64,000 nt of DNA from Kitasatospora sp. MAP12-44 (GTDB taxonomy: Bacteria; Actinomycetota; Actinomycetes; Streptomycetales; Streptomycetaceae), in assembly GCF_029892095.1 (NCBI RefSeq), contig NZ_JARZAE010000004.1, positions 6,200,001-6,264,000 of the forward strand, in the 5' to 3' direction. The notes below the pieces were generated by a model, which was not told the DNA's origin, made no database searches, and worked only from the letters and a program-made list of their open reading frames with translations. Position numbers and translations under genes: made by a program. Positions 8,223-15,661 of this stretch are shown here, piece by piece (position 1 is the stretch's first letter; the number at the start of each line of letters is the position of its first letter).

Positions 8223-8672
8223 CTATGGGCGTTGCGGGTTGCGCATTTTCGTCAGCAGCGCGAGCAGGGTGTCCTGTTCCTGCGGATCGAGGCCGGCGAA
8301 CAGGCCGGAGGCGTGCAGCCGCGTTCTGAGCGCCTCCCACAGCTCGTGTCCTTGTTCGGTGAGGACCAGGGTGCGCTTGCGGCCGTCGGCGGGGTGAGGC
8401 TGACGGGCGACGAGTCCCATGCTCTGGAGTTTGTCGGCGGCGAGGCTCACCGTGGAAGGGTCGCAGTGCAGGCGGGCTGCCACCTCCCGCATCGTCGGCG
8501 GCTCGGTTCCCGGGGCAAGCGCCCACAGCGTGCCGGCGACGGAGGTCGGGACCCCGAACTCGCCGAGCACCTGGGCCACAACCCCGTCCGCGGCGTTTCC
8601 CACCTCCACCAGAACACGGACGATCTCGGCCTTCCGCTCGACGTCCGCACGGTGAGCCACCGCTGCCTCCAT
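8223..8672 (-). CDS. MarR-family transcriptional regulator
   Basis: A 149-residue winged-helix regulator. A helical dimerisation part is followed by MREVAARLHCDPSTVS (recognition helix) and the wing RQPHPADGRKRTLVLTEQG, as in MarR proteins. ATG 8672 is chosen; a GTG at 8690 is in frame, and both lie by a 13-bp tandem repeat (GTGACTGTGGGTA read on this strand), which obscures the ribosome site. It is divergent from the epimerase gene at 8760, with a 29-bp dyad at 8722-8750 in between, so it probably represses that operon and may respond to a phenolic or other small ligand. The ligand is unknown. Confidence 0.9.
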   Translation of the reverse strand: MEAAVAHRADVERKAEIVRVLVEVGNAADGVVAQVLGEFGVPTSVAGTLWALAPGTEPPTMREVAARLHCDPSTVSLAADKLQSMGLVARQPHPADGRKRTLVLTEQGHELWEALRTRLHASGLFAGLDPQEQDTLLALLTKMRNPQRP

Positions 8673-8721
8673 GTCACTACCCACAGTCACTACCCACAGT
8701 CATGCCGCCATGATACGCTCC

Positions 8722-8750
8722 CAATATCAATGAGAAACTCAATGATATTG
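8722..8750. promoter_or_regulatory. 29-bp dyad operator between marR and epimerase genes
   Basis: The arms CAATATCA (8722-8729) and TGATATTG (8743-8750) are perfect, and inner arms TGAG (8731-8734) and CTCA (8738-8741) lie around AAA. Only the three centre bases and one base on each side break symmetry. The right arm touches the GGAGGA ribosome site of the gene at 8760. Position and symmetry point to the operator of the divergent MarR protein; binding is inferred. Confidence 0.75.
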
Positions 8751-8759
8751 GAGGAGCAG

Positions 8760-9794
8760 ATGGTCGACAGTCACGACGGCGAGACGGTGCTCGTCACGGG
8801 CGGAACCGGCTACCTGGCCGGCTGGGTGATCGCGGGCCTGCTCCAGCGCGGCTACCGGGTGCGCACCACCGTGCGCAGCCTCGACAAGGCGCAGCAGGTG
8901 CGCGACGCCGTGAGTGAGCAGGCAGGCGGGCAGGCGGCCGGGACCATCGAGTTCGCGGCTGCCGACCTTCTCGGCGACGACGGCTGGGCCGAGGCGACCG
9001 CGGGTGCCGACTACGTGCTGCACACCGCCTCGCCGATGCCCTTCGGCTCGGGCGTGGACCTCATCACCACCGCACGTGAGGGCACCCGCCGCGTCCTGGG
9101 TGCCGCCGCGCGTGCCGGGGTCAGGCGTGCCGTGTTCACCTCGTCCGGCGTCACGGCCGACACCGGCGACCTGGACACGCCCGCGACCGAGACGGCATGG
9201 ACCGAGCCGTCCGGCACCCCGCTTCGCGCGTACCCCGATTCCAAGATCCTTGCCGAGCGCGACGCTTGGGATCTCGCCGCCGCGACCGGGCTCGAACTGA
9301 CCGCCGTCCTCCCGACGTTCATGCAGGGCCCGATGCTGGGCACAACGAGCAGGCCGGGAACGGTCGAGGTCATCCGCCGCCTGCTCGCCGGCAAGCTCCC
9401 CGCCGTGCCGAACATCGGCTGGAACGTCGTCGACGTGCGCGATATCGCCGAGCTTCACATCCTCGCCATGACGAGCCCGGCCGCCGCGGGCCAGCGCTTC
9501 CTCGGTTCGGGCACCTTCCTGTGGTACCGGGACATCGCCCGCATCCTGCGCGAGAAGCTCCCGGACGAAGCCGCCAAGGTGCCCGTGCGCACCATGCCCG
9601 ACCTCATCGTCAAACTGCTCGCGCGGCGCAACCCGCAGCTGGCGATGCTGCGACCCGAGCTCGGCCGTATCAGGCTCGTCGACAGCGGCAAGGCACGCAC
9701 CCAGCTCGGCTGGCATCCCCGCCCCACCGAGCAGACGATCATCGACACCGCCACCGCGCTCCTCGCCCAATCACGAGAGGGCCAGACAGCATGA
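8760..9794 (+). CDS. NAD-dependent epimerase/dehydratase (extended SDR)
   Basis: A 344-residue Rossmann-fold oxidoreductase of the dihydroflavonol reductase/cinnamoyl-CoA reductase-like group. It has the nucleotide motif VTGGTGYLAGW near residue 13, the SDR catalytic pair in YPDSK, and the FTSSG strand before it. ATG 8760 has GGAGGA four to nine bases upstream. It is the first gene of a two-gene operon with the M24 gene, which overlaps its stop by ATGA. Control is probably by the divergent MarR protein through the dyad at 8722-8750. The substrate is unknown. Confidence 0.88.
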   Translation: MVDSHDGETVLVTGGTGYLAGWVIAGLLQRGYRVRTTVRSLDKAQQVRDAVSEQAGGQAAGTIEFAAADLLGDDGWAEATAGADYVLHTASPMPFGSGVDLITTAREGTRRVLGAAARAGVRRAVFTSSGVTADTGDLDTPATETAWTEPSGTPLRAYPDSKILAERDAWDLAAATGLELTAVLPTFMQGPMLGTTSRPGTVEVIRRLLAGKLPAVPNIGWNVVDVRDIAELHILAMTSPAAAGQRFLGSGTFLWYRDIARILREKLPDEAAKVPVRTMPDLIVKLLARRNPQLAMLRPELGRIRLVDSGKARTQLGWHPRPTEQTIIDTATALLAQSREGQTA

Positions 9795-11056
9795 TGTTCC
9801 CACCGGTGCAACGCACTTCCGTTCCCGGCTACTCGCTGACCGAGCGGGGCAGGCGCTGGAACCTGGCTCGCAGCTTCATGGCAGCGGAGGGTCTCGACGG
9901 ATTGGTCGTCTTCGGCGAAGGAGACGCAGGACCTGCACCCTTCGCCTTCGACAGCTGGTTCACCAATGATCGACCGGGCGTCCTCCTTGTCTTTCCCCGC
10001 GACCGGACACCCACAGCGCTCGTGCCGATCCCGACGTTTCTCTTCGACCATCGAGAGGCAGTGCAGCGAGGCGACGAACTGTGGCTCGCCGCGGACGACT
10101 TGCGTCTGGGCCGGCAGTCCCATCAGCTCGTCCAGGCCTTGAAGGACCTGGGGATCGGCAACGGATCCATCGGGGTCATGGGCCTTGACCCCTACCTTCC
10201 CGCGCATCCCGAAGGGCGAATCCCGTACCCGTTCTGGGACACCGTGTTGCACCAGCTGCCCGGCGCCGATTTCCGCAATGTCGGGCACGCGTTCGCCCGC
10301 CTGATGATGCCGCTGAGCGACGAAGAGATCGCCGTGGTGCGTCATGCCGCCCGCGTCGGTGATGCGATGGCAGAGGCCATGGTGGCCACGGCCGCACCGG
10401 GCGTGTCCGAGGCCGACGTGTTCGCCGCGGCCATGGCCACCGCGTACCGGCACGGCACACTCGCGCCCCACCTGCACTTCTGCTCGGGCCCGGCACCATC
10501 GGCATCCGGACAACCCGCGTGGGGCTACCGGCCGCAACCACCGCGCATCCTGCGGGAAGGCGACCTCATCGCCACCGAGATCTTCAGCAATTTCGGCGGC
10601 CGTCAAACGCAGCACCAAGCCGCCATCGCCGTCGGCGAGGTCCACCAGACGATCGAGCACGTCGCCCGGATCGCGAGCGAGTGCTACGCCGCCGGCCTGG
10701 CGACGCTTCGCGCGGGCGCGACCTTCGGGGAAGTCTCCGAGGCCATGCTGGCGCCCGCCGAGGCAGTCGGCGCCTGGTTCCGTGGCCCTCAGCTCCACGG
10801 GCTGAACCCCTATGGCGCCTTCAGCCGCATCCCCGGGGGACCCATCCAGGCCGAAGGCGGCGACCTGTACCCGATAGCGGCCCCACGGCCGGCGACGTTG
10901 GCTGACCTGACCCTTGAGCCCGGGATGTCCTTCGCCTTCGAACCGAGCTGCGGAATCGGCGACCACATGGTCACCCTCGGCGGGACGGTTCTCGTCGGCG
11001 GAGACGAGCCGGTCGAGCTCAACCCACTGACCGCGAAACTGCTGCGGGCCGCATAG
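9791..11056 (+). CDS. M24-family peptidase-like (creatinase/prolidase fold) protein
   Basis: A 421-residue protein with a creatinase-type N-terminal domain (about 15-170) and a 'pita-bread' M24 domain (about 185-405; APGVSEADVFAA, EGDLIATEIFSNFGG, LEPGMSFAFEP). The usual metal ligands look incomplete: the Asp pair of the D-x10-D region reads E and Q (ATEIFSNFGGRQTQHQ), and the last Glu region reads GGTVLV instead of xEDTVLV. It may therefore be a metal-free hydrolase like creatinase rather than an aminopeptidase. ATG 9791 overlaps the epimerase stop (ATGA), so the two are translated together. Confidence 0.82.
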   Translation: MMFPPVQRTSVPGYSLTERGRRWNLARSFMAAEGLDGLVVFGEGDAGPAPFAFDSWFTNDRPGVLLVFPRDRTPTALVPIPTFLFDHREAVQRGDELWLAADDLRLGRQSHQLVQALKDLGIGNGSIGVMGLDPYLPAHPEGRIPYPFWDTVLHQLPGADFRNVGHAFARLMMPLSDEEIAVVRHAARVGDAMAEAMVATAAPGVSEADVFAAAMATAYRHGTLAPHLHFCSGPAPSASGQPAWGYRPQPPRILREGDLIATEIFSNFGGRQTQHQAAIAVGEVHQTIEHVARIASECYAAGLATLRAGATFGEVSEAMLAPAEAVGAWFRGPQLHGLNPYGAFSRIPGGPIQAEGGDLYPIAAPRPATLADLTLEPGMSFAFEPSCGIGDHMVTLGGTVLVGGDEPVELNPLTAKLLRAA

Positions 11057-11152
11057 CGCCACCGGCTCGAACCTCAACCGCAGCATCGGGACGCAGCATC
11101 GGGACCCAACCTGCCGGGGCAGATCACGCCGGGCTGGCGGATGCGGGCTCGT

Positions 11153-11992
11153 TCAGCGGAACGCGGCGATATTGCGCGCGGCCCAGTCGGCGAACGGGCG
11201 CGGGGCGCGGCCGAGGATCCGCTGGACATCCGGGCTGACGCGCAGTTCGGCCGGGTTCGGGGAACCGAGGATGGCCAGGGTGTCCTCGGCGAGCTCCGCC
11301 GGCATGCTCTGGGCCATGGCGGCCTTGGCCTCGTCGCGGGTGAGGTCGTGGAACCGCACTGGCGAGCCCAGCGCGGCGGCGATGGCCTGTGCCTGCTGGC
11401 GCGGGGTGATCACTTCCGGGCCGGTCAACTCGTACACGCCGCCGGTGTGCCGGTCCTCCAGCAGGCAGGCCGCCGCGACCTCGGCGATGTCCGCCGGATC
11501 GATGATCGGCACCCCGACGTCGCCGAAGGGCGCGGCGACGACCCGCTGCGCGCGGACGGACTCGGCCCACCACAGGGCGTTGGAGGCGAAGCCGCCCGGC
11601 CGCAGGACGGCCCACTCCAGGCCGGATTGACGCAGCACGTCCTCCAGTGCGCGCATCGCGATCCGCGTTGCGCCAAAGGGCCTGGTCGCCACGCCCTGCG
11701 TGGAGAGCAGGACGACCCGGCGGACCCCGCTGGTCGCGGCTTGGCCGATGATGTCGGCCGGGCTGGCTCCGGCGGCGTGCAGGTCGCCGGACAGCAGCAG
11801 GAACAGCGCTTCCGCTCCGGTCAGTGCGGGCTCAAGGCCGGCCGGCTCGGCCAGGTCGGCCACCACGTGGCGGACGCCGTCCGGCACCGCCGCCGGGTGC
11901 CGGGACACCGCCGTCACCTGCTGGCCCGCCTCGGCCAACGCCCGCGTCAACGGACGGCCCACATTCCCGGTAGCCCCGGTCACCACGATCAT
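11153..11992 (-). CDS. NmrA-like NAD(P)H-binding oxidoreductase
   Basis: A 279-residue atypical SDR with the N-terminal nucleotide motif VVTGATGNVGRPL, then VVADLAEP and VVLLSTQGVATRP, and no YxxxK pair, as in the NmrA/QOR2-like group (NAD(P)H sensors or quinone/azo reductases). It is divergent from an HxlR regulator at 12084. The 91-bp gap contains repeated GGTA/TACC elements, so HxlR control is likely. The substrate is unknown. Confidence 0.88.
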   Translation of the reverse strand: MIVVTGATGNVGRPLTRALAEAGQQVTAVSRHPAAVPDGVRHVVADLAEPAGLEPALTGAEALFLLLSGDLHAAGASPADIIGQAATSGVRRVVLLSTQGVATRPFGATRIAMRALEDVLRQSGLEWAVLRPGGFASNALWWAESVRAQRVVAAPFGDVGVPIIDPADIAEVAAACLLEDRHTGGVYELTGPEVITPRQQAQAIAAALGSPVRFHDLTRDEAKAAMAQSMPAELAEDTLAILGSPNPAELRVSPDVQRILGRAPRPFADWAARNIAAFR

Positions 11993-12051
11993 GTACAGCT
12001 CCTTGTCCGATGTCCTCTGTGGCCTTCACGGTAGGAGCCGGGCTAACAATT

Positions 12052-12075
12052 GGTAAGGACATACCTTTAGGTAAG
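12052..12075. promoter_or_regulatory. HxlR-type operator candidate
   Basis: GGTA (12052-12055) and TACC (12062-12065) form an inverted repeat, and GGTAAG occurs twice (12052-12057 and 12070-12075), eighteen bases apart. The cluster sits nine bases before the GTG of the HxlR gene and in the shared upstream region of the divergent reductase gene, where an autoregulated HxlR repressor would bind. Confidence 0.5.
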
Positions 12076-12083
12076 CTCATCAC

Positions 12084-12455
12084 GTGACGGGAAGCGCGCA
12101 GCACACACGGGCCGAGGCGGAGAAGCGGTATGACGTGTTTCACACCGACTGCCCCGCGCGCGACGTGGTCGACCACGTGACCAGCCGGTGGGGCATCTGG
12201 GTGTTGATCTCCTTGCAGAGCAACGACCTCCGGTTCTACGAGCTGCGCGAGAGCATCCACGGCATCAGCGAGAAGATGCTCGCCCAGACCCTGCGCGCGC
12301 TGCTCCAGGACGGCCTGCTCTGGCGGGAGGTCGAGCCGACGACGCCGCCCCAGGTCACCTACGGGCTGACCGAGTTCGGCCGGGACGTCGGCGAACCGCT
12401 GGCGGAGCTGTTCGACCGGATTACCCGGCGGCTCCCGCCGCGCAACGCGGGATAG
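12084..12455 (+). CDS. HxlR-family transcriptional regulator
   Basis: A 123-residue winged-helix protein with the family hallmarks: CPARDVVDHVTSRWGIWVL, then LRFYELRESIHGISEKMLAQTLR (helix-turn-helix) and GLLWREVEPTTPPQVTYGLTEFG (wing). The conserved N-terminal Cys is present (about C23), which in some relatives senses quinones or diamide. It is divergent from the NmrA-like reductase and probably regulates it and itself. Start GTG 12084. Confidence 0.92.
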   Translation: MTGSAQHTRAEAEKRYDVFHTDCPARDVVDHVTSRWGIWVLISLQSNDLRFYELRESIHGISEKMLAQTLRALLQDGLLWREVEPTTPPQVTYGLTEFGRDVGEPLAELFDRITRRLPPRNAG

Positions 12456-12497
12456 GAATCGAACCCGGAGCTCACCCGTGCGTGGCCGCAATCCAGT

Positions 12498-13091
12498 TCA
12501 GGCCCGGTTGTCCGTCTCCGATCCGAGGGCGGCCGCGCTGGCCTGCAACTCCCGCAGCGCCGTGTGCGCGATCTCGGTGTACGGCTGGCGGTTCTCCGGT
12601 TCCGCCCAGCGGGCGAAGGCGGTACTGAAGGCGAGGACGCCCACCTCGGAGGCCAGGCGCGCGGCGGTGTCGTCGGCTCCGCGTGCTCGCAGGGCGTCGG
12701 CGATGGCGGAGCTGAGGCCGGAGCGCTTGAGGAGCTCCCGTTCCCGCAGTTCGCCGGTGTCAGCGATGATCGCCCGGCGCTGAAGGGCGAGGTCGTGACG
12801 CTCTGGCGTGAACGCGGGGGCGGCGGAGTCCAGTGCCGCAACGAGGCAGGCAGCGATCGTCGCCGAAGGCGCGGCGGCCCCGATCGCGTCGCTGAAGCGT
12901 TGTGCCAGCACGTCCTGCCCGCCGAACAGCACTTCTCGCTTGTCGGCGTAGTGCCGGAAGAACGTGCTCTTGGTCAGTCCCGCGCGATCCGCGATCTCGT
13001 TGACGGTGGTGGCGTCGTACCCGCGCTCGGAAAACAGCGCCAGCGCGGCGCGCTCCAGGCGCTCACGCGCGTTCGGTTCCCATCTGGCCAT
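12498..13091 (-). CDS. TetR-family transcriptional regulator
   Basis: A 197-residue regulator. The DNA-binding domain is at about residues 8-55 (ALALFSERGYDATTVNEIADRAGLTKSTFFRHYADKR read in part), followed by a helical ligand domain. It is divergent from the oxidoreductase gene at 13230. Two identical-layout operators (13103-13129 and 13143-13169) lie between, so it most likely represses both itself and that gene. The ligand is unknown. Confidence 0.93.
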   Translation of the reverse strand: MARWEPNARERLERAALALFSERGYDATTVNEIADRAGLTKSTFFRHYADKREVLFGGQDVLAQRFSDAIGAAAPSATIAACLVAALDSAAPAFTPERHDLALQRRAIIADTGELRERELLKRSGLSSAIADALRARGADDTAARLASEVGVLAFSTAFARWAEPENRQPYTEIAHTALRELQASAAALGSETDNRA

Positions 13092-13102
13092 GCGGACATC
13101 CT

Positions 13103-13169
13103 AAGTGATGGCACCTGGTCCCATCACGCGCTACGGTGAGGGAAGTGACGGGATCGAGTCCCATCACTT
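13103..13169. promoter_or_regulatory. Twin TetR operators, 9-9-9 bp, 40 bp apart
   Basis: Site 1: AAGTGATGG (13103-13111), 9 bases, CCATCACGC (13121-13129). Site 2: AAGTGACGG (13143-13151), 9 bases, CCATCACTT (13161-13169). The sites share the half-site AAGTGAYGG / CCATCACTT and their centres are exactly 40 bp apart, about four helical turns, so two dimers would lie on the same face. They fill the region between the divergent TetR and oxidoreductase genes. Confidence 0.8.
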
Positions 13170-13229
13170 GGGTCGGCCGGGCCCTGCCCTGCCCTGCCGC
13201 GCCCCCACCACACGCTCCAGGGAGTCACC

Positions 13230-14111
13230 ATGCGCATCTTCATCACCGGCGGAACCGGTCTCATCGGCTCGGCCGTCGTCGCCGAACTGCTCTCCGCCGG
13301 ACACTCGGTCACCGCCCTCGCCCGCTCCGACGCCTCCGCGGCGCACGCCAAGGCCGCCGGCGCCGAGGTGCTGCGCGGCGCACTCGCCGACCTCGCCGTG
13401 CTGCGAGCCGGCGCGGAGCGGGCCGACGGCGTCATCCACCTCGCCTTCAGCAACGACTTCAGCTCGCCCGAGGCCCTGGCCCAGGGCGTGGCCGAGGAGG
13501 CTGCCGCGCTCGCGACGCTCGGCGACGCCCTCGTCGGCACGGACCGTCCGCTCGTCACCGTGGCCGGCACGCCCTACCTGCCGGGGCGCGCTTCCACCGA
13601 GGACGACGCCCTGCCGACCGAGGGGCCGGTCGCCGGCCGCAGCCGGTCGGTGACCCGCGCGCTCCAACTCGCCTCCCGCGGCGTGCGCAGCTCGGCGGTA
13701 CGGCTTCCGCGCACGGTCCACAACCAGGGCCGGGGCGGGTTCGCCGGGCTGCTCACCGACATCGCCCGCCGTACCGGCGTCGCCGGCTACCCCTCGGACG
13801 GCGCGCAGCGCTGGCCCGCCGTCCACGCCCGGGACGCGGCCGTGCTGTTCCGGCTCGCCCTGGAGCAGGCCCCGGCCGGAAGCTCCTGGCACGCCGTCGC
13901 CGACGAGGGCGACGCGGTCCGCGACATCGCCGCGGTCATCGGCCGACGGCTGGGCCTGCCCGTCGAGTCGGTACCGCAGGAGAACTTCGGCCCCCTCGGC
14001 CCGATCTTCGCGGCCGACCAGCCCGCGTCCAGCGCCCACACCCGCGCCACCCTCGGCTGGCAGCCGACCCACCCGAGCCTGCTCGCCGACCTGGAGAACA
14101 TCGAACCCTGA
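13230..14111 (+). CDS. NAD-dependent epimerase/dehydratase-like oxidoreductase
   Basis: A 293-residue extended SDR beginning with the nucleotide-binding motif IFITGGTGLIGSAVV. Strand motifs VIHLAF, VTVAGTPYLPG and RLPRTVHNQGRGGF follow, and no clear YxxxK is seen, as in the WcaG/YeeZ-like group. ATG 13230 has GGGAG about six bases upstream. Repressed in all likelihood by the divergent TetR protein. The relic of ung starts 60 bp after its stop, so this gene is the last of the accessory interval. Confidence 0.87.
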   Translation: MRIFITGGTGLIGSAVVAELLSAGHSVTALARSDASAAHAKAAGAEVLRGALADLAVLRAGAERADGVIHLAFSNDFSSPEALAQGVAEEAAALATLGDALVGTDRPLVTVAGTPYLPGRASTEDDALPTEGPVAGRSRSVTRALQLASRGVRSSAVRLPRTVHNQGRGGFAGLLTDIARRTGVAGYPSDGAQRWPAVHARDAAVLFRLALEQAPAGSSWHAVADEGDAVRDIAAVIGRRLGLPVESVPQENFGPLGPIFAADQPASSAHTRATLGWQPTHPSLLADLENIEP

Positions 14112-14171
14112 GACCCGCCGGGACGGCCCTGACGCCCGACCGGCACCCGACCGCGCTCCGCGCAAGCACGA

Positions 14172-14318
14172 CTGCTCGGGCAGGTGCCGGCGATCGAGTC
14201 GGCGCACCCGAGCCTGATGTCGGCGGATCGCGGCTTCTTCGGCTCCCGACCGTTCAGCCGGGCGAATGAGCTGCCGGCCCGGCAGGGCGCGCAGCCGGTG
14301 GACTGGCGGCTGCCGTAG
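14172..14318 (+). pseudogene. Second ung relic, last 48 codons
   Basis: 147 bp matching ung from LLGQVPAIESAHPS to the stop (same length as 2761-2907), still in frame, ending PVDWRLP and TAG. It is more diverged (SLMSAD for SPMSAD, NELPARQGAQ for NDMLVKQGSQ) than the copy at 7565-8020. It lies in the same orientation and marks the right border of the accessory region. The rest of 14112-14506 holds no other recognisable gene. Confidence 0.88.
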
Positions 14319-14506
14319 GACCGGAACGGGCCGAAGCTCACTCCAACGAGTGAACCGGGGGCGGGAGTTGCCCCTGCTGCGCGCTGTTCGCATGAGGATG
14401 GCGGCAGTCGAGAGCGACAGCCTCCCCCGGTCTCGTGCGGCCGACGGCCGCCGGTGGGGTGACGATCCGTGGCGCGCTCTCATTCACCACTTGTGGGGGT
14501 TCCACC

Positions 14507-15494
14507 GTGCCGTTCGCTGTTCGTTCCACCCGTAGTCTCTGCGCCGTGGTCGCCGCCACCGCCGCCACCGCGGTGCTGGCGCTGCCGACCCCGGCGGGCG
14601 CCGCGCCCGAGCCGGGCAGTGCCAGTGCCGTGACTGCCGAACTCGCTCTGCGCGTCAGCCTGTTGAACAGTGCGATCCAGGTGCCGGTGGACATCGCGCT
14701 GAACAAGGTGCAGTCGCCGGCGCAGCACAGCGGCTCGGTGCTGACCGCGACGGTGGACGGCGTGGACCAGCAGGGACCGGTCACCCTGGTCAAGGCGGAC
14801 ATCGGCAAGTCGGTCACCCATGTCGACGCGCAGGGCGCCTCGGCCTCCGTCCAGCTGGTCAACGCCGATGTGCACGCACCGGGGCTGCCGCTGAGCACGC
14901 TGCTCGGACTCCAGGCGCTCAGCAGCGAGGTCAGCTGCCCGGTCGACGGGCCGCCGACGGCGAAGGTGACCGCGCCGGCGCAGCTCACGGTGCTCGGCAA
15001 GTCCGTCACGCTCAGCCTGTACGGGTCGACGCATGTGGCCATCCCGGGGATCGGCAGCGTGGACATCAGCTACTCGCCGCACACCACGACGTCCAGTACG
15101 GCGGCGGCCTCGGCGCTGGAGGTGAGCATCGCGCTGAATCCGCTGCAGCTCAATGTGGCGAAGGTGGACGGGACGATCACGGTCGCCTCGGTGAGCTGCC
15201 AGAAGCCGGGCGGGCCGGCGACCGCGCCCTCCGGGTCCGCCTCTTCTGCCCCCTCCTCTACTACTGCGGTCCCTGGCGGCGGGGGGTACCGGCGTGGCGC
15301 AGGTGGTGGACACGTCGGCGGCCGCTGCCGCGCCCGCGGGCTCCACGGCCAAGCCGCAGACCGGGCAGTCGCTCGCCTTCACCGGCAGCAGTGGCACCGG
15401 AACGATCGCGGGTGGCGCCGCCGCGCTGCTCGTGGTGGGCGGCGGTGCGCTCTGGGCGGGCCGGCGGCGCCGGTCGGCGGCCCACCGCCACTGA
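14507..15494 (+). CDS. Secreted LAxTG-type cell-wall protein, split by a frameshift
   Basis: GTG 14507 begins a signal peptide (MPFAVRSTRSLCAVV..LALPTPAGA). About 240 residues of a Val/Ala/Ser-rich beta domain follow (VLGKSVTLSLYG, GSVDISYSPHTT, LNPLQLNVAKVDGTITVA), resembling the SCO1860 family of LAETG-anchored proteins. The sortase signal SLAFTG, a hydrophobic helix and RRRR are encoded one frame away (end 15494). The frames join if one G is removed from the run of six at 15281-15286; as written, the first frame runs to 15547 without an anchor. It is a sequencing error, a mutation or a slippage switch. The function of the family is unknown; a surface location is expected. Confidence 0.72.
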
Positions 15495-15568
15495 ACTCCG
15501 TTCCCCCGTTCGGCCCTGTCATGTCCGCTGGCACTCTCGGAGAGTGAGGGTGCCATTTCGGACGGTTG

Positions 15569-15607
15569 GTTCACATGCTGGTTACATAAGAGGAACAACG
15601 GGGAAAC
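15569..15607 (+). promoter_or_regulatory. GlnR-type operator array upstream of glnII
   Basis: Four five-base elements start at exact 11-bp steps: TTCAC (15570), GTTAC (15581), GGAAC (15592) and GAAAC (15603). GlnR of actinomycetes binds a/b pairs of the form GTnAC-n6-GaAAC; the middle pair GTTAC-n6-GGAAC fits with one mismatch. The array ends 54 bp before the GTG of glnII, so nitrogen control by GlnR is expected. Binding is inferred from sequence. Confidence 0.72.
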
Positions 15608-15661
15608 GGCGGTTTGCGACGCTACGCGGGCACCCACCACTCAAGTTGCGAGGTAACCGCC

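Noticed and set aside
8673..8700. Two 13-bp direct repeats upstream of marR, and two 13-bp repeats (CGCAGCATCGGGA) near 11082-11107
   Set aside because: Only two copies each, no spacer pattern, so no CRISPR and no clear function.
12450..12475. GGTTCGATTCC on the minus strand near the end of the HxlR gene, like a tRNA T-loop
   Set aside because: The five bases on each side cannot pair as a T-stem, and no acceptor, D or anticodon arm is present.
2908..14171. Prophage or integrative element in the accessory region
   Set aside because: No integrase, transposase, replication, packaging or transfer gene was found, so only the ung repeats suggest mobility.
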